From Paralcaligenes sp. KSB-10 (GTDB lineage Bacteria > Pseudomonadota > Gammaproteobacteria > Burkholderiales > Burkholderiaceae_B), in contig NZ_CP089848.1 of assembly GCF_021266465.1 (NCBI RefSeq), positions 2,418,001-2,482,000 of the forward strand: a DNA stretch of 64,000 nt. Direction: 5' to 3'. Each line of letters starts with the position of its first letter. Position 1 is the stretch's first letter. Below, piece after piece: positions 34,465-42,655 of the stretch. Under the pieces are notes generated by a model. That model had not been told where the DNA came from and did no database searches. It worked only from the letters and a program-made list of their open reading frames with translations. Position numbers and translations under genes: made by a program.

Positions 34465-37341
34465 ATGTTAGAAACTGTTGTCAAGCGCGACCGCGATTTC
34501 GGCACACCCGCCAGAACCAGTGCCGAAACCGTCCGTCTGACCATCGATGGGCAGGATGTCGAGGTGCCCGCCGGAACCTCCATCATGCGGGCCGCCGCGG
34601 AAACCGGCATCAATATTCCCAAGCTGTGCGCCACCGACAGCCTCGAAGCCTTCGGTTCCTGCCGCCTCTGCCTGGTGGAAATCAAGGGCCGCCGCGGCTA
34701 CCCGGCTTCGTGCACCACACCGGTCGAACCCGGCATGGTCGTGTATACCGAAACCCCCAAGCTGCACGACCTGCGCCGCGGCGTCATGGAGCTTTACATC
34801 TCCGATCATCCGCTCGATTGCCTGACCTGTCCCGCCAACGGCGACTGCGAACTGCAGGACATGGCCGGCGTGGTGGGCCTGCGCAATGTGCGCTACGGCT
34901 ACGAAGGCGCCAACCATCGCGATGACCAGGTCGACGAATCCAACCCCTACTTTGCCTACGATCCTTCCAAGTGCATAGTGTGCAATCGCTGCGTACGCGC
35001 CTGCGACGAAACGCAAGGCACCTTTGCCCTGACGGTGGACGGCCGCGGCTTCGAATCGCGCATCGTTGCCGGGCAGAAAAACTCCTTCCTGGACAGCGAC
35101 TGCGTCTCTTGCGGCGCCTGCGTGCAGGCCTGCCCCACCTCTTCGCTGACCGAAAAGTCCGTCATCATGATGGGCCAGGCCGAGCACTCCGTCATTACCA
35201 CTTGCGCGTATTGCGGCGTGGGCTGCGCCTTCAAGGCCGAAATGAAAGGCCAGGAAGTGGTGCGCATGGTTCCCTGGAAAGATGGCAAGGCCAATCGCGG
35301 GCACTCCTGTGTCAAGGGCCGTTTTGCCTGGGGCTACACCACCCACAAGGATCGCATCACCACCCCCATGATACGCGGCAATATTGCCGATCCTTGGCGC
35401 GAAGTGAGCTGGGAAGAAGCCATCGCCTACGCCGCATCGGAACTGAAACGCATACAGGGCAAATACGGCCGCGACTCGATCGGCGGCATTACGTCGTCGC
35501 GCTGCACCAACGAAGAAACCTGGCTGGTGCAAAAACTGGTACGCGCCGGCTTCGGCACCAATAACGTCGATACCTGTGCGCGCGTGTGCCATTCGCCCAC
35601 CGGCTATGGCCTGAAATCAACCATAGGCGAATCGGCAGGCACCCAAACCTTCGATTCCGTCATGCACACCGACGTGGCCATTATCATGGGCGCCAACCCC
35701 AGCGCCGCCCATCCGGTATTTGCATCGCGCCTCAAACGCCGCTTGCGCCAAGGCGCCAAGCTCATCGTCATCGACCCCCGCGCCATCGAGTTCGTCAGCG
35801 CGCCGCACGTCAAGGCCGACTATCACCTGCAGGTCCGCCCCGGCACCAACACAGCCCTGCTCTCGTCGATGGCACATGTCATTGCCACCGAAGGCCTGAT
35901 CGATGAAGCCTTTGTGGCGGCCCGCTGCGAAACCAAGGCCTTCCAGGAATGGCGCGATTTCGTGTCCCTGCCCGAAAATTCGCCCGAAGCCATGGAAGCG
36001 GTCACCGGCGTTCCCGCCGCCGATCTGCGCGGCGCGGCGCGCCTTTACGCCACCCATGGCAATGGCTCCATCTACTACGGCCTGGGCGTCACCGAGCACA
36101 GCCAGGGTTCGACTACCGTGATGGCCATCGCCAATCTGGCCATGGCCACCGGCAACATGGGGCGTGAAGGCGTGGGCGTCAATCCGCTGCGCGGCCAGAA
36201 CAACGTGCAGGGTTCCTGCGACATGGGATCCTTCCCGCACGAGCTGCCGGGCTATCGGCATATTTCCGACGACGCGGTGCGCGGCGATTTCGAACACGAC
36301 TGGAACGTGATCCTGCAGGCCGAACCGGGCCTGCGCATCCCCAATATGTTCGACGCGGCCATAGACGGCACCTTCAAAGGCCTGTACTGCCAGGGCGAAG
36401 ACATCGTCCAGTCCGATCCGGACACGCAGCATGTGGCCAAGGCGCTGGCCTCGATGGAATGCATCATCATCCAGGACATGTTCCTGAACGAAACGGCCAA
36501 GTACGCCCACGTTTTCCTGCCAGGCTCGTCATTCATGGAAAAAGACGGCACATTCACCAATGCCGAGCGCCGCATGTCACGCGTACGCAAAATCGTGGAG
36601 CCCAAGGCCGGCTACGCAGACTGGGAAATCACCTGCCTGCTGTCCAACGCCCTGGGCTACCCCATGAACTACACCCATGCCAGCGAAATCATGGACGAAA
36701 TCGCACGCCTCACACCAACGTTCGCCGGCGTCTCATTCAAGAAGATCGACGAACTGGGCGGCAGCGTGCAGTGGCCCTGCAATGAACAGGCCCCCGAGGG
36801 CACGCCGATCATGCACGTCGGCGAGTTCGTACGCGGCAAAGGCAAATTCATCATCACAAAATACGTGCCCAGCGAGGAACGCAGCACGCGAAAATTCCCC
36901 TTGCTGCTTACCACCGGCCGTATTTTGTCGCAATACAACGTGGGCGCCCAGACACGCCGCACTCCGAACGTGGCCTGGCACAGCGAAGACCTGCTCGAGA
37001 TACATCCGCAAGATGCCGAAGACCGGGGCATAAAGGAAGGCGACTGGGTTGCCGTCCAGAGCCGCTCCGGCGAAACGGTCCTGCGCGCCAATGTCACCGA
37101 ACGCGTGCAGCCCGGTGTGGTCTACACCACATTCCACTTCCCTGAATCGGGGGCCAATGTCGTGACGACCGACAGCTCGGACTGGGCCACTGGCTGTCCC
37201 GAGTACAAAGTCACCGCGGTACAGGCCAGGCGTGTCACCGAGCCGTCCGAATGGCAGGCCAAATGGACGCGCTTTAACGACATACAGCAGAAGTTGCTGA
37301 GCGAACGCGAACGCGCCCAGGGCGAAACCGCTCCGATATAG
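34465..37341 (+). CDS. fdsA: NAD-dependent formate dehydrogenase alpha (molybdenum) subunit
   Basis: A 958-residue catalytic subunit that oxidises formate to carbon dioxide at a molybdenum bis-MGD site. In order: a NuoG-like N-terminus with 2Fe-2S cysteines (GSCRLCLVEIKG) and a His-ligated cluster (HPLDCLTCPANGDCELQ), two 4Fe-4S motifs (CIVCNRCVRAC, CVSCGACVQAC), the MopB cluster (CAYCGVGC, then GHSCVKGR) and the molybdopterin domain. The molybdenum-ligand cysteine is in CARVCHSPTG. GGAG lies 6 bases before the ATG at 34465; the open frame from 34315 overlaps fdsB. Confidence 0.96.
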   Translation: MLETVVKRDRDFGTPARTSAETVRLTIDGQDVEVPAGTSIMRAAAETGINIPKLCATDSLEAFGSCRLCLVEIKGRRGYPASCTTPVEPGMVVYTETPKLHDLRRGVMELYISDHPLDCLTCPANGDCELQDMAGVVGLRNVRYGYEGANHRDDQVDESNPYFAYDPSKCIVCNRCVRACDETQGTFALTVDGRGFESRIVAGQKNSFLDSDCVSCGACVQACPTSSLTEKSVIMMGQAEHSVITTCAYCGVGCAFKAEMKGQEVVRMVPWKDGKANRGHSCVKGRFAWGYTTHKDRITTPMIRGNIADPWREVSWEEAIAYAASELKRIQGKYGRDSIGGITSSRCTNEETWLVQKLVRAGFGTNNVDTCARVCHSPTGYGLKSTIGESAGTQTFDSVMHTDVAIIMGANPSAAHPVFASRLKRRLRQGAKLIVIDPRAIEFVSAPHVKADYHLQVRPGTNTALLSSMAHVIATEGLIDEAFVAARCETKAFQEWRDFVSLPENSPEAMEAVTGVPAADLRGAARLYATHGNGSIYYGLGVTEHSQGSTTVMAIANLAMATGNMGREGVGVNPLRGQNNVQGSCDMGSFPHELPGYRHISDDAVRGDFEHDWNVILQAEPGLRIPNMFDAAIDGTFKGLYCQGEDIVQSDPDTQHVAKALASMECIIIQDMFLNETAKYAHVFLPGSSFMEKDGTFTNAERRMSRVRKIVEPKAGYADWEITCLLSNALGYPMNYTHASEIMDEIARLTPTFAGVSFKKIDELGGSVQWPCNEQAPEGTPIMHVGEFVRGKGKFIITKYVPSEERSTRKFPLLLTTGRILSQYNVGAQTRRTPNVAWHSEDLLEIHPQDAEDRGIKEGDWVAVQSRSGETVLRANVTERVQPGVVYTTFHFPESGANVVTTDSSDWATGCPEYKVTAVQARRVTEPSEWQAKWTRFNDIQQKLLSERERAQGETAPI

Positions 37342-37351
37342 GTCAGCCCGA

Positions 37352-38212
37352 ATGAAACCGGTCGATATCCTCCTGCACGAACCTGCCCTCCCCCCACAGG
37401 AAGGGCAGCGTTCGCACCTGGTCTTGCGCACCCATGCGCCAACCGGAATGCGCAGCGAAATGGACCAGATCGCCGACGAAACGGCCGTCGCCCTCGAATA
37501 CAACGGGATCAGCCATGCCGCCTTGCTGGCGACACCCTGCAATCTCGAAGACCTGGCCTACGGTTTTTCGTTCACCGAGGGCATCATACGCGGAGCGCAA
37601 GACATGCGCGACATCGAAATCGTCGAGCGCAGCAACGGCCTTGTCATTCAAATGACCATTGCCAGCTCGTGCCTGAACCAGCTCAAATTGCGGCGGCGCA
37701 GCCTGGCCGGCAGCACCGGCTGCGGCTTGTGCGGCATCGAAAGCCTGGACGAAGTACGGCGCGAGCTGCCGCCTGTCGCGCCACGCCGAGCTCCGATCAC
37801 CCGCACGGCCATCTCCAGCGCCGCCAGACACCTGCGCACACTGCAGCCGCTGCACCTGGCTACCGGCGCAACCCATGCCGCCGGCTGGGCCGGCCTCGAT
37901 GGGGTCGTCGGGCACATCCGCGAAGATGTGGGACGGCACAATGCGCTCGACAAGCTGATCGGGCACTTGCTGCGCCACGGCATCGCCACCACCGACGGCA
38001 TGGCCGTCATCTCCAGCCGGGCCAGCTTCGAAATGGTGCAGAAAGCCGCGGCCGCGGGCATGTCGGCCCTGATAGCCGTGTCCGCCCCCACCTCCTACGC
38101 CATACGTATCGCCAGCGAACTCAATATCATGCTGGCCGGCTTCGCCCGCGAACAGCAATTCACCATCTATAGCCATCCCGAATACCTTAGTCACGAGGGA
38201 GATCTCTTTTGA
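37352..38212 (+). CDS. fdhD: Formate dehydrogenase accessory sulfurtransferase FdhD (FdsC)
   Basis: A 286-residue FdhD/FdsC protein that sulfurates bis-MGD and hands it to the formate dehydrogenase. The sulfur-relay CxxC is in STGCGLCGIESL (about residues 128-131). HIREDVGRHNALDKLIGHL and VISSRASFEMVQKAA are family signatures. It starts 10 bases after fdsA, and its TGA overlaps the TTG start of fdsD. Its presence in the operon fits assembly of FdsA. Confidence 0.95.
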   Translation: MKPVDILLHEPALPPQEGQRSHLVLRTHAPTGMRSEMDQIADETAVALEYNGISHAALLATPCNLEDLAYGFSFTEGIIRGAQDMRDIEIVERSNGLVIQMTIASSCLNQLKLRRRSLAGSTGCGLCGIESLDEVRRELPPVAPRRAPITRTAISSAARHLRTLQPLHLATGATHAAGWAGLDGVVGHIREDVGRHNALDKLIGHLLRHGIATTDGMAVISSRASFEMVQKAAAAGMSALIAVSAPTSYAIRIASELNIMLAGFAREQQFTIYSHPEYLSHEGDLF

Positions 38213-38469
38213 ACATCAATCATCTGATCCGCATGGCCAACAGCATCGGCAATTTCTTCGAAGCCATGCCCGATCACACAGAGGGCCTCGAAGGCATCGC
38301 CAATCATATTCAGAAATTCTGGGAGCCCCGCATGCGCATTGACTTGCTGGACTTCCTGGATGCCCATCCAGATGGGCAATCGAGCGATGTCGGACTGAGC
38401 GCCATGGTACTCGAGGCGGTCGTCCAGAACCGGCAGCGCCTGACCCCCAAGACATCGAGCCAAACATAA
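38209..38469 (+). CDS. fdsD: Formate dehydrogenase delta subunit
   Basis: An 86-residue FdsD. It matches the family from IRMANSIGNFFEA through HIQKFWEPRMRIDLL to LDAHPDG. FdsD is needed for an active complex and is thought to stabilise or deliver the cofactor. The start is TTG, overlapping the fdhD stop codon (TTGA), with GGGAG upstream. The stop TAA overlaps the ATG of a following small open frame (TAATG). Confidence 0.93.
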   Translation: MNINHLIRMANSIGNFFEAMPDHTEGLEGIANHIQKFWEPRMRIDLLDFLDAHPDGQSSDVGLSAMVLEAVVQNRQRLTPKTSSQT

Positions 38470-38639
38470 TGCTTCAACAGCCGCTTTCCGAGTTTTCAGT
38501 CTGGCTCGATGCGGCACACGCCTGTACCGCAAAACTCAGACTCCCCACCAACCGCAACATGCATACAACCAACGATTTTTACCCAACCGATTTACGCTTT
38601 ACTTACCAGAACAAAGCCACCAACAAGGAGACAACATGA
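38469..38639 (+). CDS. Possible 56-residue protein bridging fdsD and the carrier gene
   Basis: An open frame starts at an ATG overlapping the fdsD stop (TAATG) and ends at a TGA overlapping the carrier start (ATGA). It has no clear ribosome binding site and would depend on coupling. The translation begins MLQQPLSEFSVWLDAAHACT and is not recognisable. The exact fit is suggestive, but 57 open codons are common in GC-rich DNA. Confidence 0.3.
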   Translation: MLQQPLSEFSVWLDAAHACTAKLRLPTNRNMHTTNDFYPTDLRFTYQNKATNKETT

Positions 38640-40033
38640 GCGACAGCCCATCAGATCATGGCTTTTTTAGCAAGGAACGTATTACCGCAGGGCCTGGTTT
38701 CAACCGCTGGATGATTCCCCCCGCCGCCCTGGCCGTCCATTTGTGCATCGGACAGGCCTATGCATTTTCGGTCTTCAACAACCCCATGACGCGCCTTATC
38801 GGCATTACCAAATCGGCGCCCGATGACTGGAGCCTGGCCACCCTGGGCTGGATCTTCAGCCTTGCCATTACCTTTCTCGGGCTTTCCGCCGCATTTGCCG
38901 GTAAATGGCTCGAGGATGTAGGCCCCCGCAAGGCCATGTTCGCCGCGGCCTGCTGCTTTGGCGGCGGCTTCATGGTCGCGTCCCTGGGCATCTACCTGCA
39001 TCAGATATGGATGGTCTATCTGGGCTATGGAGTCCTGGGCGGCATAGGTCTGGGCGTCGGCTATGTATCGCCGGTATCGACTCTGATCAAATGGTTTCCC
39101 GACAAGCGCGGCATGGCCACCGGCATGGCCATCATGGGCTTCGGCGGCGGTGCGTTCATCGCGTCCCCGCTTTCGGTCGGACTCATGAGCCACTTCCACA
39201 GCGCCACATCGGTGGGAGTCGCCCAAACCTTTATCGTCCTGGGCATTTTGTACTTCATCTCCATGAACATCGGCGCACTGGCCATCCGCATCCCGGCCCC
39301 TGGCTGGAAACCGGCCGGCTGGACGCCTCCGGCCAAACAGAATGCGATGATCAGCCAGAATCATGTCCACATCGATCAGGCGCTCAAGACACCGCAGTTC
39401 TGGCTGGTCTGGTGGGCTCTTTGCCTGAACGTCACGGCGGGGATCGGCGTCATCGGCCAGGCCTCGGTCATGATCCAGGAAAGCTTCAAGGGGCAAGTCA
39501 CCCCCGCTGCCGCGGCAGGCTTCGTGGGCCTGCTTTCCCTGTTCAACATGCTGGGGCGTTTTTTCTGGTCGTCGGCATCCGACTACGTGGGCCGCAAAAA
39601 TACCTACTATATTTTCCTGGCATTGGGAGCCGTACTGTACTTCCTGGTCCCGGGCATGGGAGCGGCGGGCAACGTTGCCCTGTTCGTGCTGTTTTACGTG
39701 ATCATCATTTCGATGTATGGCGGCGGCTTCTCGACGGTCCCGGCCTACCTGGCTGACTTGTTCGGCACCCGCTATGTAGGAGGCATTCACGGCCGCTTGC
39801 TGACAGCCTGGGCCGCGGGGGGTATCTTCGGCCCCGTTCTGGTGAACTATATTCGCCAATACCAGGTCAATCACGGCGTCCCTCCGTCCCAGGCCTACAC
39901 AGATACCATGCACCTCATGGCTATCCTGCTGATCATCGGTTTCATTTGCAATTTCTTCGTGCGCCCGGTCGCTCCGCATCACCACATGACCGGCGAGCAA
40001 CTGAATATGCAACCCGCTCTTGCCACTAAATGA
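38636..40033 (+). CDS. OFA-family (oxalate/formate antiporter-like) MFS transporter
   Basis: A 465-residue twelve-helix MFS protein of the OFA branch. Typical segments: FNRWMIPPAALAVHLCIGQAY (first helix region), GIGLGVGYVSPVSTLIKWFPDKRG and YLADLFGTRYVGGIHGRLLTAW. AAGGAG lies 6 bases before the ATG. Directly after the fds genes it may import formate or a related acid, or exchange it. The adjacent 39-residue gene is a known companion type for this family. Confidence 0.93.
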   Translation: MSDSPSDHGFFSKERITAGPGFNRWMIPPAALAVHLCIGQAYAFSVFNNPMTRLIGITKSAPDDWSLATLGWIFSLAITFLGLSAAFAGKWLEDVGPRKAMFAAACCFGGGFMVASLGIYLHQIWMVYLGYGVLGGIGLGVGYVSPVSTLIKWFPDKRGMATGMAIMGFGGGAFIASPLSVGLMSHFHSATSVGVAQTFIVLGILYFISMNIGALAIRIPAPGWKPAGWTPPAKQNAMISQNHVHIDQALKTPQFWLVWWALCLNVTAGIGVIGQASVMIQESFKGQVTPAAAAGFVGLLSLFNMLGRFFWSSASDYVGRKNTYYIFLALGAVLYFLVPGMGAAGNVALFVLFYVIIISMYGGGFSTVPAYLADLFGTRYVGGIHGRLLTAWAAGGIFGPVLVNYIRQYQVNHGVPPSQAYTDTMHLMAILLIIGFICNFFVRPVAPHHHMTGEQLNMQPALATK

Positions 40034-40048
40034 CGCCGGAGACACGAC

Positions 40049-40168
40049 ATGAATCAAAACAACACCACTTCTCCCGTTCTGCTGGTCATTTTCTGGCTGT
40101 ACGTCGGCATACCGCTGGTAATCGGCGTCTGGGAAACCCTGCTCAAGGCCGCAGCGCTGTTTAAATAG
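40049..40168 (+). CDS. MFS (OFA-type) transporter small subunit
   Basis: A 39-residue single-helix protein. The hydrophobic stretch SPVLLVIFWLYVGIPLVIGV covers residues 8-27 and is followed by WETLLKAAALF. Small proteins of this form are encoded just behind OFA carriers in many betaproteobacteria. It starts 15 bases after the carrier stop codon. A strong hairpin terminator follows. It is too short for most default gene callers. Confidence 0.8.
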   Translation: MNQNNTTSPVLLVIFWLYVGIPLVIGVWETLLKAAALFK

Positions 40169-40219
40169 GGCGAAATGCGCCTGAATAATGCCGGCACGCT
40201 AGGACAGCAACCGGCAGGA

Positions 40220-40256
40220 AACACAAAGCCCACCGGAATCCGGTGGGCTTTGTGTT
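40220..40256. terminator. Strong hairpin between fds/OFA operon and usp gene
   Basis: A perfect 17-base stem (AACACAAAGCCCACCGG) with an AAT loop lies 52 bases after the small-subunit stop. A-rich and T-rich ends on either side suit termination in both directions, for the operon and for the convergent universal stress gene. Confidence 0.85.
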
Positions 40257-40295
40257 CAGCGCGGGCGGCCACAAGGGCCGCCCTGCCTTCGCCGA

Positions 40296-40757
40296 TTAAT
40301 CGTTCTCTTTGACGCGATAGACCAGCACGGCGGTTTTCGCCAGGCCCAGCACTTTGACCGTCACACTGCCCAACAGCAGCCGCGACAAGCCGCTGCGGCC
40401 ATGGCTGCCTATGAAAATAAGGTCGCACTTCTCTTCTTCAGCGGCCTGGACCAGGCCGTCGGCGACATTGAAATTGGATACCGCTTTACCGGAAGCCTTG
40501 ACTCCGGCGGTGTCGGCCCGGTCGAGAACCGACTTCAAGTACTTCTTGGCCTGATCGGCCGCGGTTTTTTCGTAGTCTTCATCGGTAATGGCATAGGCTG
40601 CCGCCATGCCATCAAAACCCACCGTCGCGGCAAAAGGCTGCGTAACATATAGCGCCACAACCTCGGCCCCGATCTGACGGGCAAAGCACACGCCTTTGTT
40701 CGCAGCTTGTGCTGACAGCGCCGAACCATCGGTGGGAATCAGTATTTTCTTGAACAT
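40296..40757 (-). CDS. Universal stress protein family
   Basis: A 153-residue UspA-fold protein. The N-terminus KKILIPTDGSALS and the ATP-binding loop GSHGRSGLSRLLLGSVT (G-2x-G-9x-G-S pattern) show the nucleotide-binding subtype. AGGAG lies 8 bases before the ATG at 40757. It is a single gene, convergent with the fds operon across the hairpin at 40220. The physiological role is general stress; no specific partner is evident. Confidence 0.94.
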   Translation of the reverse strand: MFKKILIPTDGSALSAQAANKGVCFARQIGAEVVALYVTQPFAATVGFDGMAAAYAITDEDYEKTAADQAKKYLKSVLDRADTAGVKASGKAVSNFNVADGLVQAAEEEKCDLIFIGSHGRSGLSRLLLGSVTVKVLGLAKTAVLVYRVKEND

Positions 40758-40877
40758 GGTGTTTGCTCCTGGTTGACGGATTAACCCTAGCTTAAACCAT
40801 AAGCCGCACAAAAATAAAGCGTGCCGGCACAGGGTTTATGCTAGATCTAGCGGCGGCCGGAATTTGCAAGCGGTGCA

Positions 40878-41219
40878 TCAGGCCCGATTTGCGGCATGAT
40901 ACAAGTGCGTACAACGGGTGCCGGTGCGGCAATACGCCAACACAGGCGCGGGCAGCACATCGAGCAACTCGGCAAAACGCGCAACATCGTCGGCCGTCAT
41001 GGCCCCACTGACCACGGGCTGATACTCCACCTGCAAGCCTGCCGCCTGGGCCGCTTTCATGACATCGGCCGCCTTGGGCTGATCGGGGCCGCCTTCGAAA
41101 TCGGGCCGATTGATAATGACACTCTTAAAACCCGCTGCCGCCACTGCCGGCATATCCTCGGGGGATAGCTGGGGAGCCACCGCAAACGAGTCCGTAAGCG
41201 AATTAACTGGTACCGACAT
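40878..41219 (-). CDS. Beta-lactamase-hydrolase-like / DUF442 phosphatase-fold protein
   Basis: A 113-residue protein of the TIGR01244 (BLH, DUF442) family, a dual-specificity-phosphatase-like fold. The Cys-x5-Arg-like loop is YCRTGTRC, and SVIINRPDFEGGPDQP near residue 35 is a family signature. Stand-alone members are often found with sulfide-handling proteins, but the exact reaction is unsettled. It starts 58 bases from the divergent GNAT gene. Confidence 0.85.
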   Translation of the reverse strand: MSVPVNSLTDSFAVAPQLSPEDMPAVAAAGFKSVIINRPDFEGGPDQPKAADVMKAAQAAGLQVEYQPVVSGAMTADDVARFAELLDVLPAPVLAYCRTGTRCTHLYHAANRA

Positions 41220-41276
41220 TTTTTTCTCCTTGATAGATCTTTATACTAGCGCATATCCCGACTGATCGAAAATAGC

Positions 41277-41879
41277 ATGACCGCCCCTACCATCCTGCAA
41301 ACCGCCAAACGAAACACCGCCCAGCACGACTCCGAGCCTATTCCGGGCCTGACAATCCGCGACGCAAGCGCCGACGACATGGCCTATGTGCAGGCTATTT
41401 ATGCGCACCATGTGTTGCATAGTTCCGCCACCTTCGAAGAAGTTCCACCTACAGTGCAGGAAATGCAGTCGCGCCGCGAGCACGTACTGGCCCAGGGCCT
41501 GCCCTATCTGGTCGCTGTACTCGACAAGAAAATCATCGGTTACAGCTATGCATCGGCCTATCGCCCCCGCATCGCCTATCGCTATACCCTTGAAGACTCC
41601 ATCTACCTGGCCGATGGCCAGGGCGGCAAGGGCGTGGGCAAGGCTTTGCTTACCGCGCTGCTGGCACGTTGCGAACAGGGGCCCTGGCGGCAAATGATTG
41701 CCGTGATCGCCGGCAACAACAATCTGCAGTCCATAGGCCTGCACCGCAGCCTGGGGTTCAAGCACGCGGGCACTCAGCCTTCCACGGGTTTCAAATTCAA
41801 CCAGTGGATAGACGTGGTGTTCATGCAAAGGCCGCTCGGTCCGGGCGATACAACGCTTCCGGAAACTGGCTCCAAATAG
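41277..41879 (+). CDS. GNAT N-acetyltransferase, phosphinothricin acetyltransferase-like
   Basis: A 200-residue GNAT-fold enzyme. The first 24 residues are an unconserved extension; LTIRDASADDMAYVQAIYAH begins the domain. The acetyl-CoA loop is GGKGVGKALLTALL, preceded by YRYTLEDSIYLAD, typical of the Pat/Bar group that acetylates phosphinothricin or methionine sulfone-like amino acids. The substrate here is unproven. The composite hairpin element 2 begins 55 bases downstream. Confidence 0.9.
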   Translation: MTAPTILQTAKRNTAQHDSEPIPGLTIRDASADDMAYVQAIYAHHVLHSSATFEEVPPTVQEMQSRREHVLAQGLPYLVAVLDKKIIGYSYASAYRPRIAYRYTLEDSIYLADGQGGKGVGKALLTALLARCEQGPWRQMIAVIAGNNNLQSIGLHRSLGFKHAGTQPSTGFKFNQWIDVVFMQRPLGPGDTTLPETGSK

Positions 41880-41933
41880 CAAAAGGCGGTACATGGAGGC
41901 GGCTGGCTTCCCTGTACAACACTAGCAGCGCAA

Positions 41934-42651
41934 TTTTTGGTTCGGGTTGTTTACGGGATTCGATGCTTTGGTAGCTTTGGTATTTAAAGACGCCGTCTAT
42001 CGGGGCTTGGGGTCAGGACCGGCACGGCGTGCTTGATCCGGATCTACCTCGTCCAGGCGGGCGTCGGGCGAACTCGCCCAGCCTCACGAGGCTGGGCTCA
42101 GACAGCGCCCGCCGAAAGCCCCCGCCTTCCCTACGGTAGCATCCGGCGCACGCCTTACGCCGGTCCTGACCCTATCCCCGATAGACGGCTCACGTAATGG
42201 CATGCCTGGAATGAACTTGCCGACTCAGCGTATACCTCGATGCATGACCTCAACGCTTCTCTCTATGCATTTCCTCAACGCAAGCCGCAGGGTGGGCGGT
42301 GCTGTGCAGTCCGGCGGTAGTCCAGCGCCGGGTGCTGACGAAGGGAAGGCGGGGGCCTTCGGCGGGCCCTGTCTGAGCAGTGCCTCGCTCGCGAGGCACT
42401 GCGAGTTGGCCCGACGCCCGCCTGGACGAGGCAGACCCGGGCAGTCGGGGCGCGTAGCGACACGACCGCTGGACGTGCCGGACTGCACAGCACCGCCCAC
42501 CCTGCGGCGTCTTTATAGAATTAACCGCCGCCTACACAGCAACGCACCGTCCAACCTCATCATTCAAGCGCGTACCAGCAGCTCAAACCTAAAAACAGCG
42601 CTCAAAAAATCGACTGAAACGCGTCCAGTGTCCTAAACACTTGAACCAAAA
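41934..42651. repeat. Composite hairpin element, copy 2
   Basis: This 718-base copy has the same order as copy 1. Hairpin A is 41993-42188; its 5' arm has GGGGCTTGGGG where copy 1 has GGGGATAGGG. Hairpin B is 42284-42508 with 32-base arms. The tip of B is the palindrome GCCTCGCTCGCGAGGC. Terminal inverted repeats are TTTTTGGTTCGGGTTGTTTA at 41934 and its relative at 42634-42651. The 25-base linker unit occurs twice (42225-42249 and 42250-42274). The right end stops 4 bases from the stop codon of the deacetylase gene at 42656. Confidence 0.85.
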
Positions 42652-42655
42652 TGCC

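Noticed and set aside
38651-40057. 468-codon minus-strand frame opposite the OFA carrier
   Set aside because: The sense strand encodes a clear twelve-helix carrier; the antisense translation is Arg/Gln/His-rich with no family match.
40220-40256. Riboswitch or small RNA after the OFA small-subunit gene
   Set aside because: A simple perfect stem-loop between convergent genes is adequately explained as a terminator.
42202-42636. Open frame of 144 codons inside composite element 2
   Set aside because: It is the same repeat-derived translation as in copy 1 and is not conserved as a protein.
41934-42651. Integron attC or tRNA-like structure
   Set aside because: The stems are too long and near-perfect, there is no integrase or core-site pattern that I can identify, and no cloverleaf fits.
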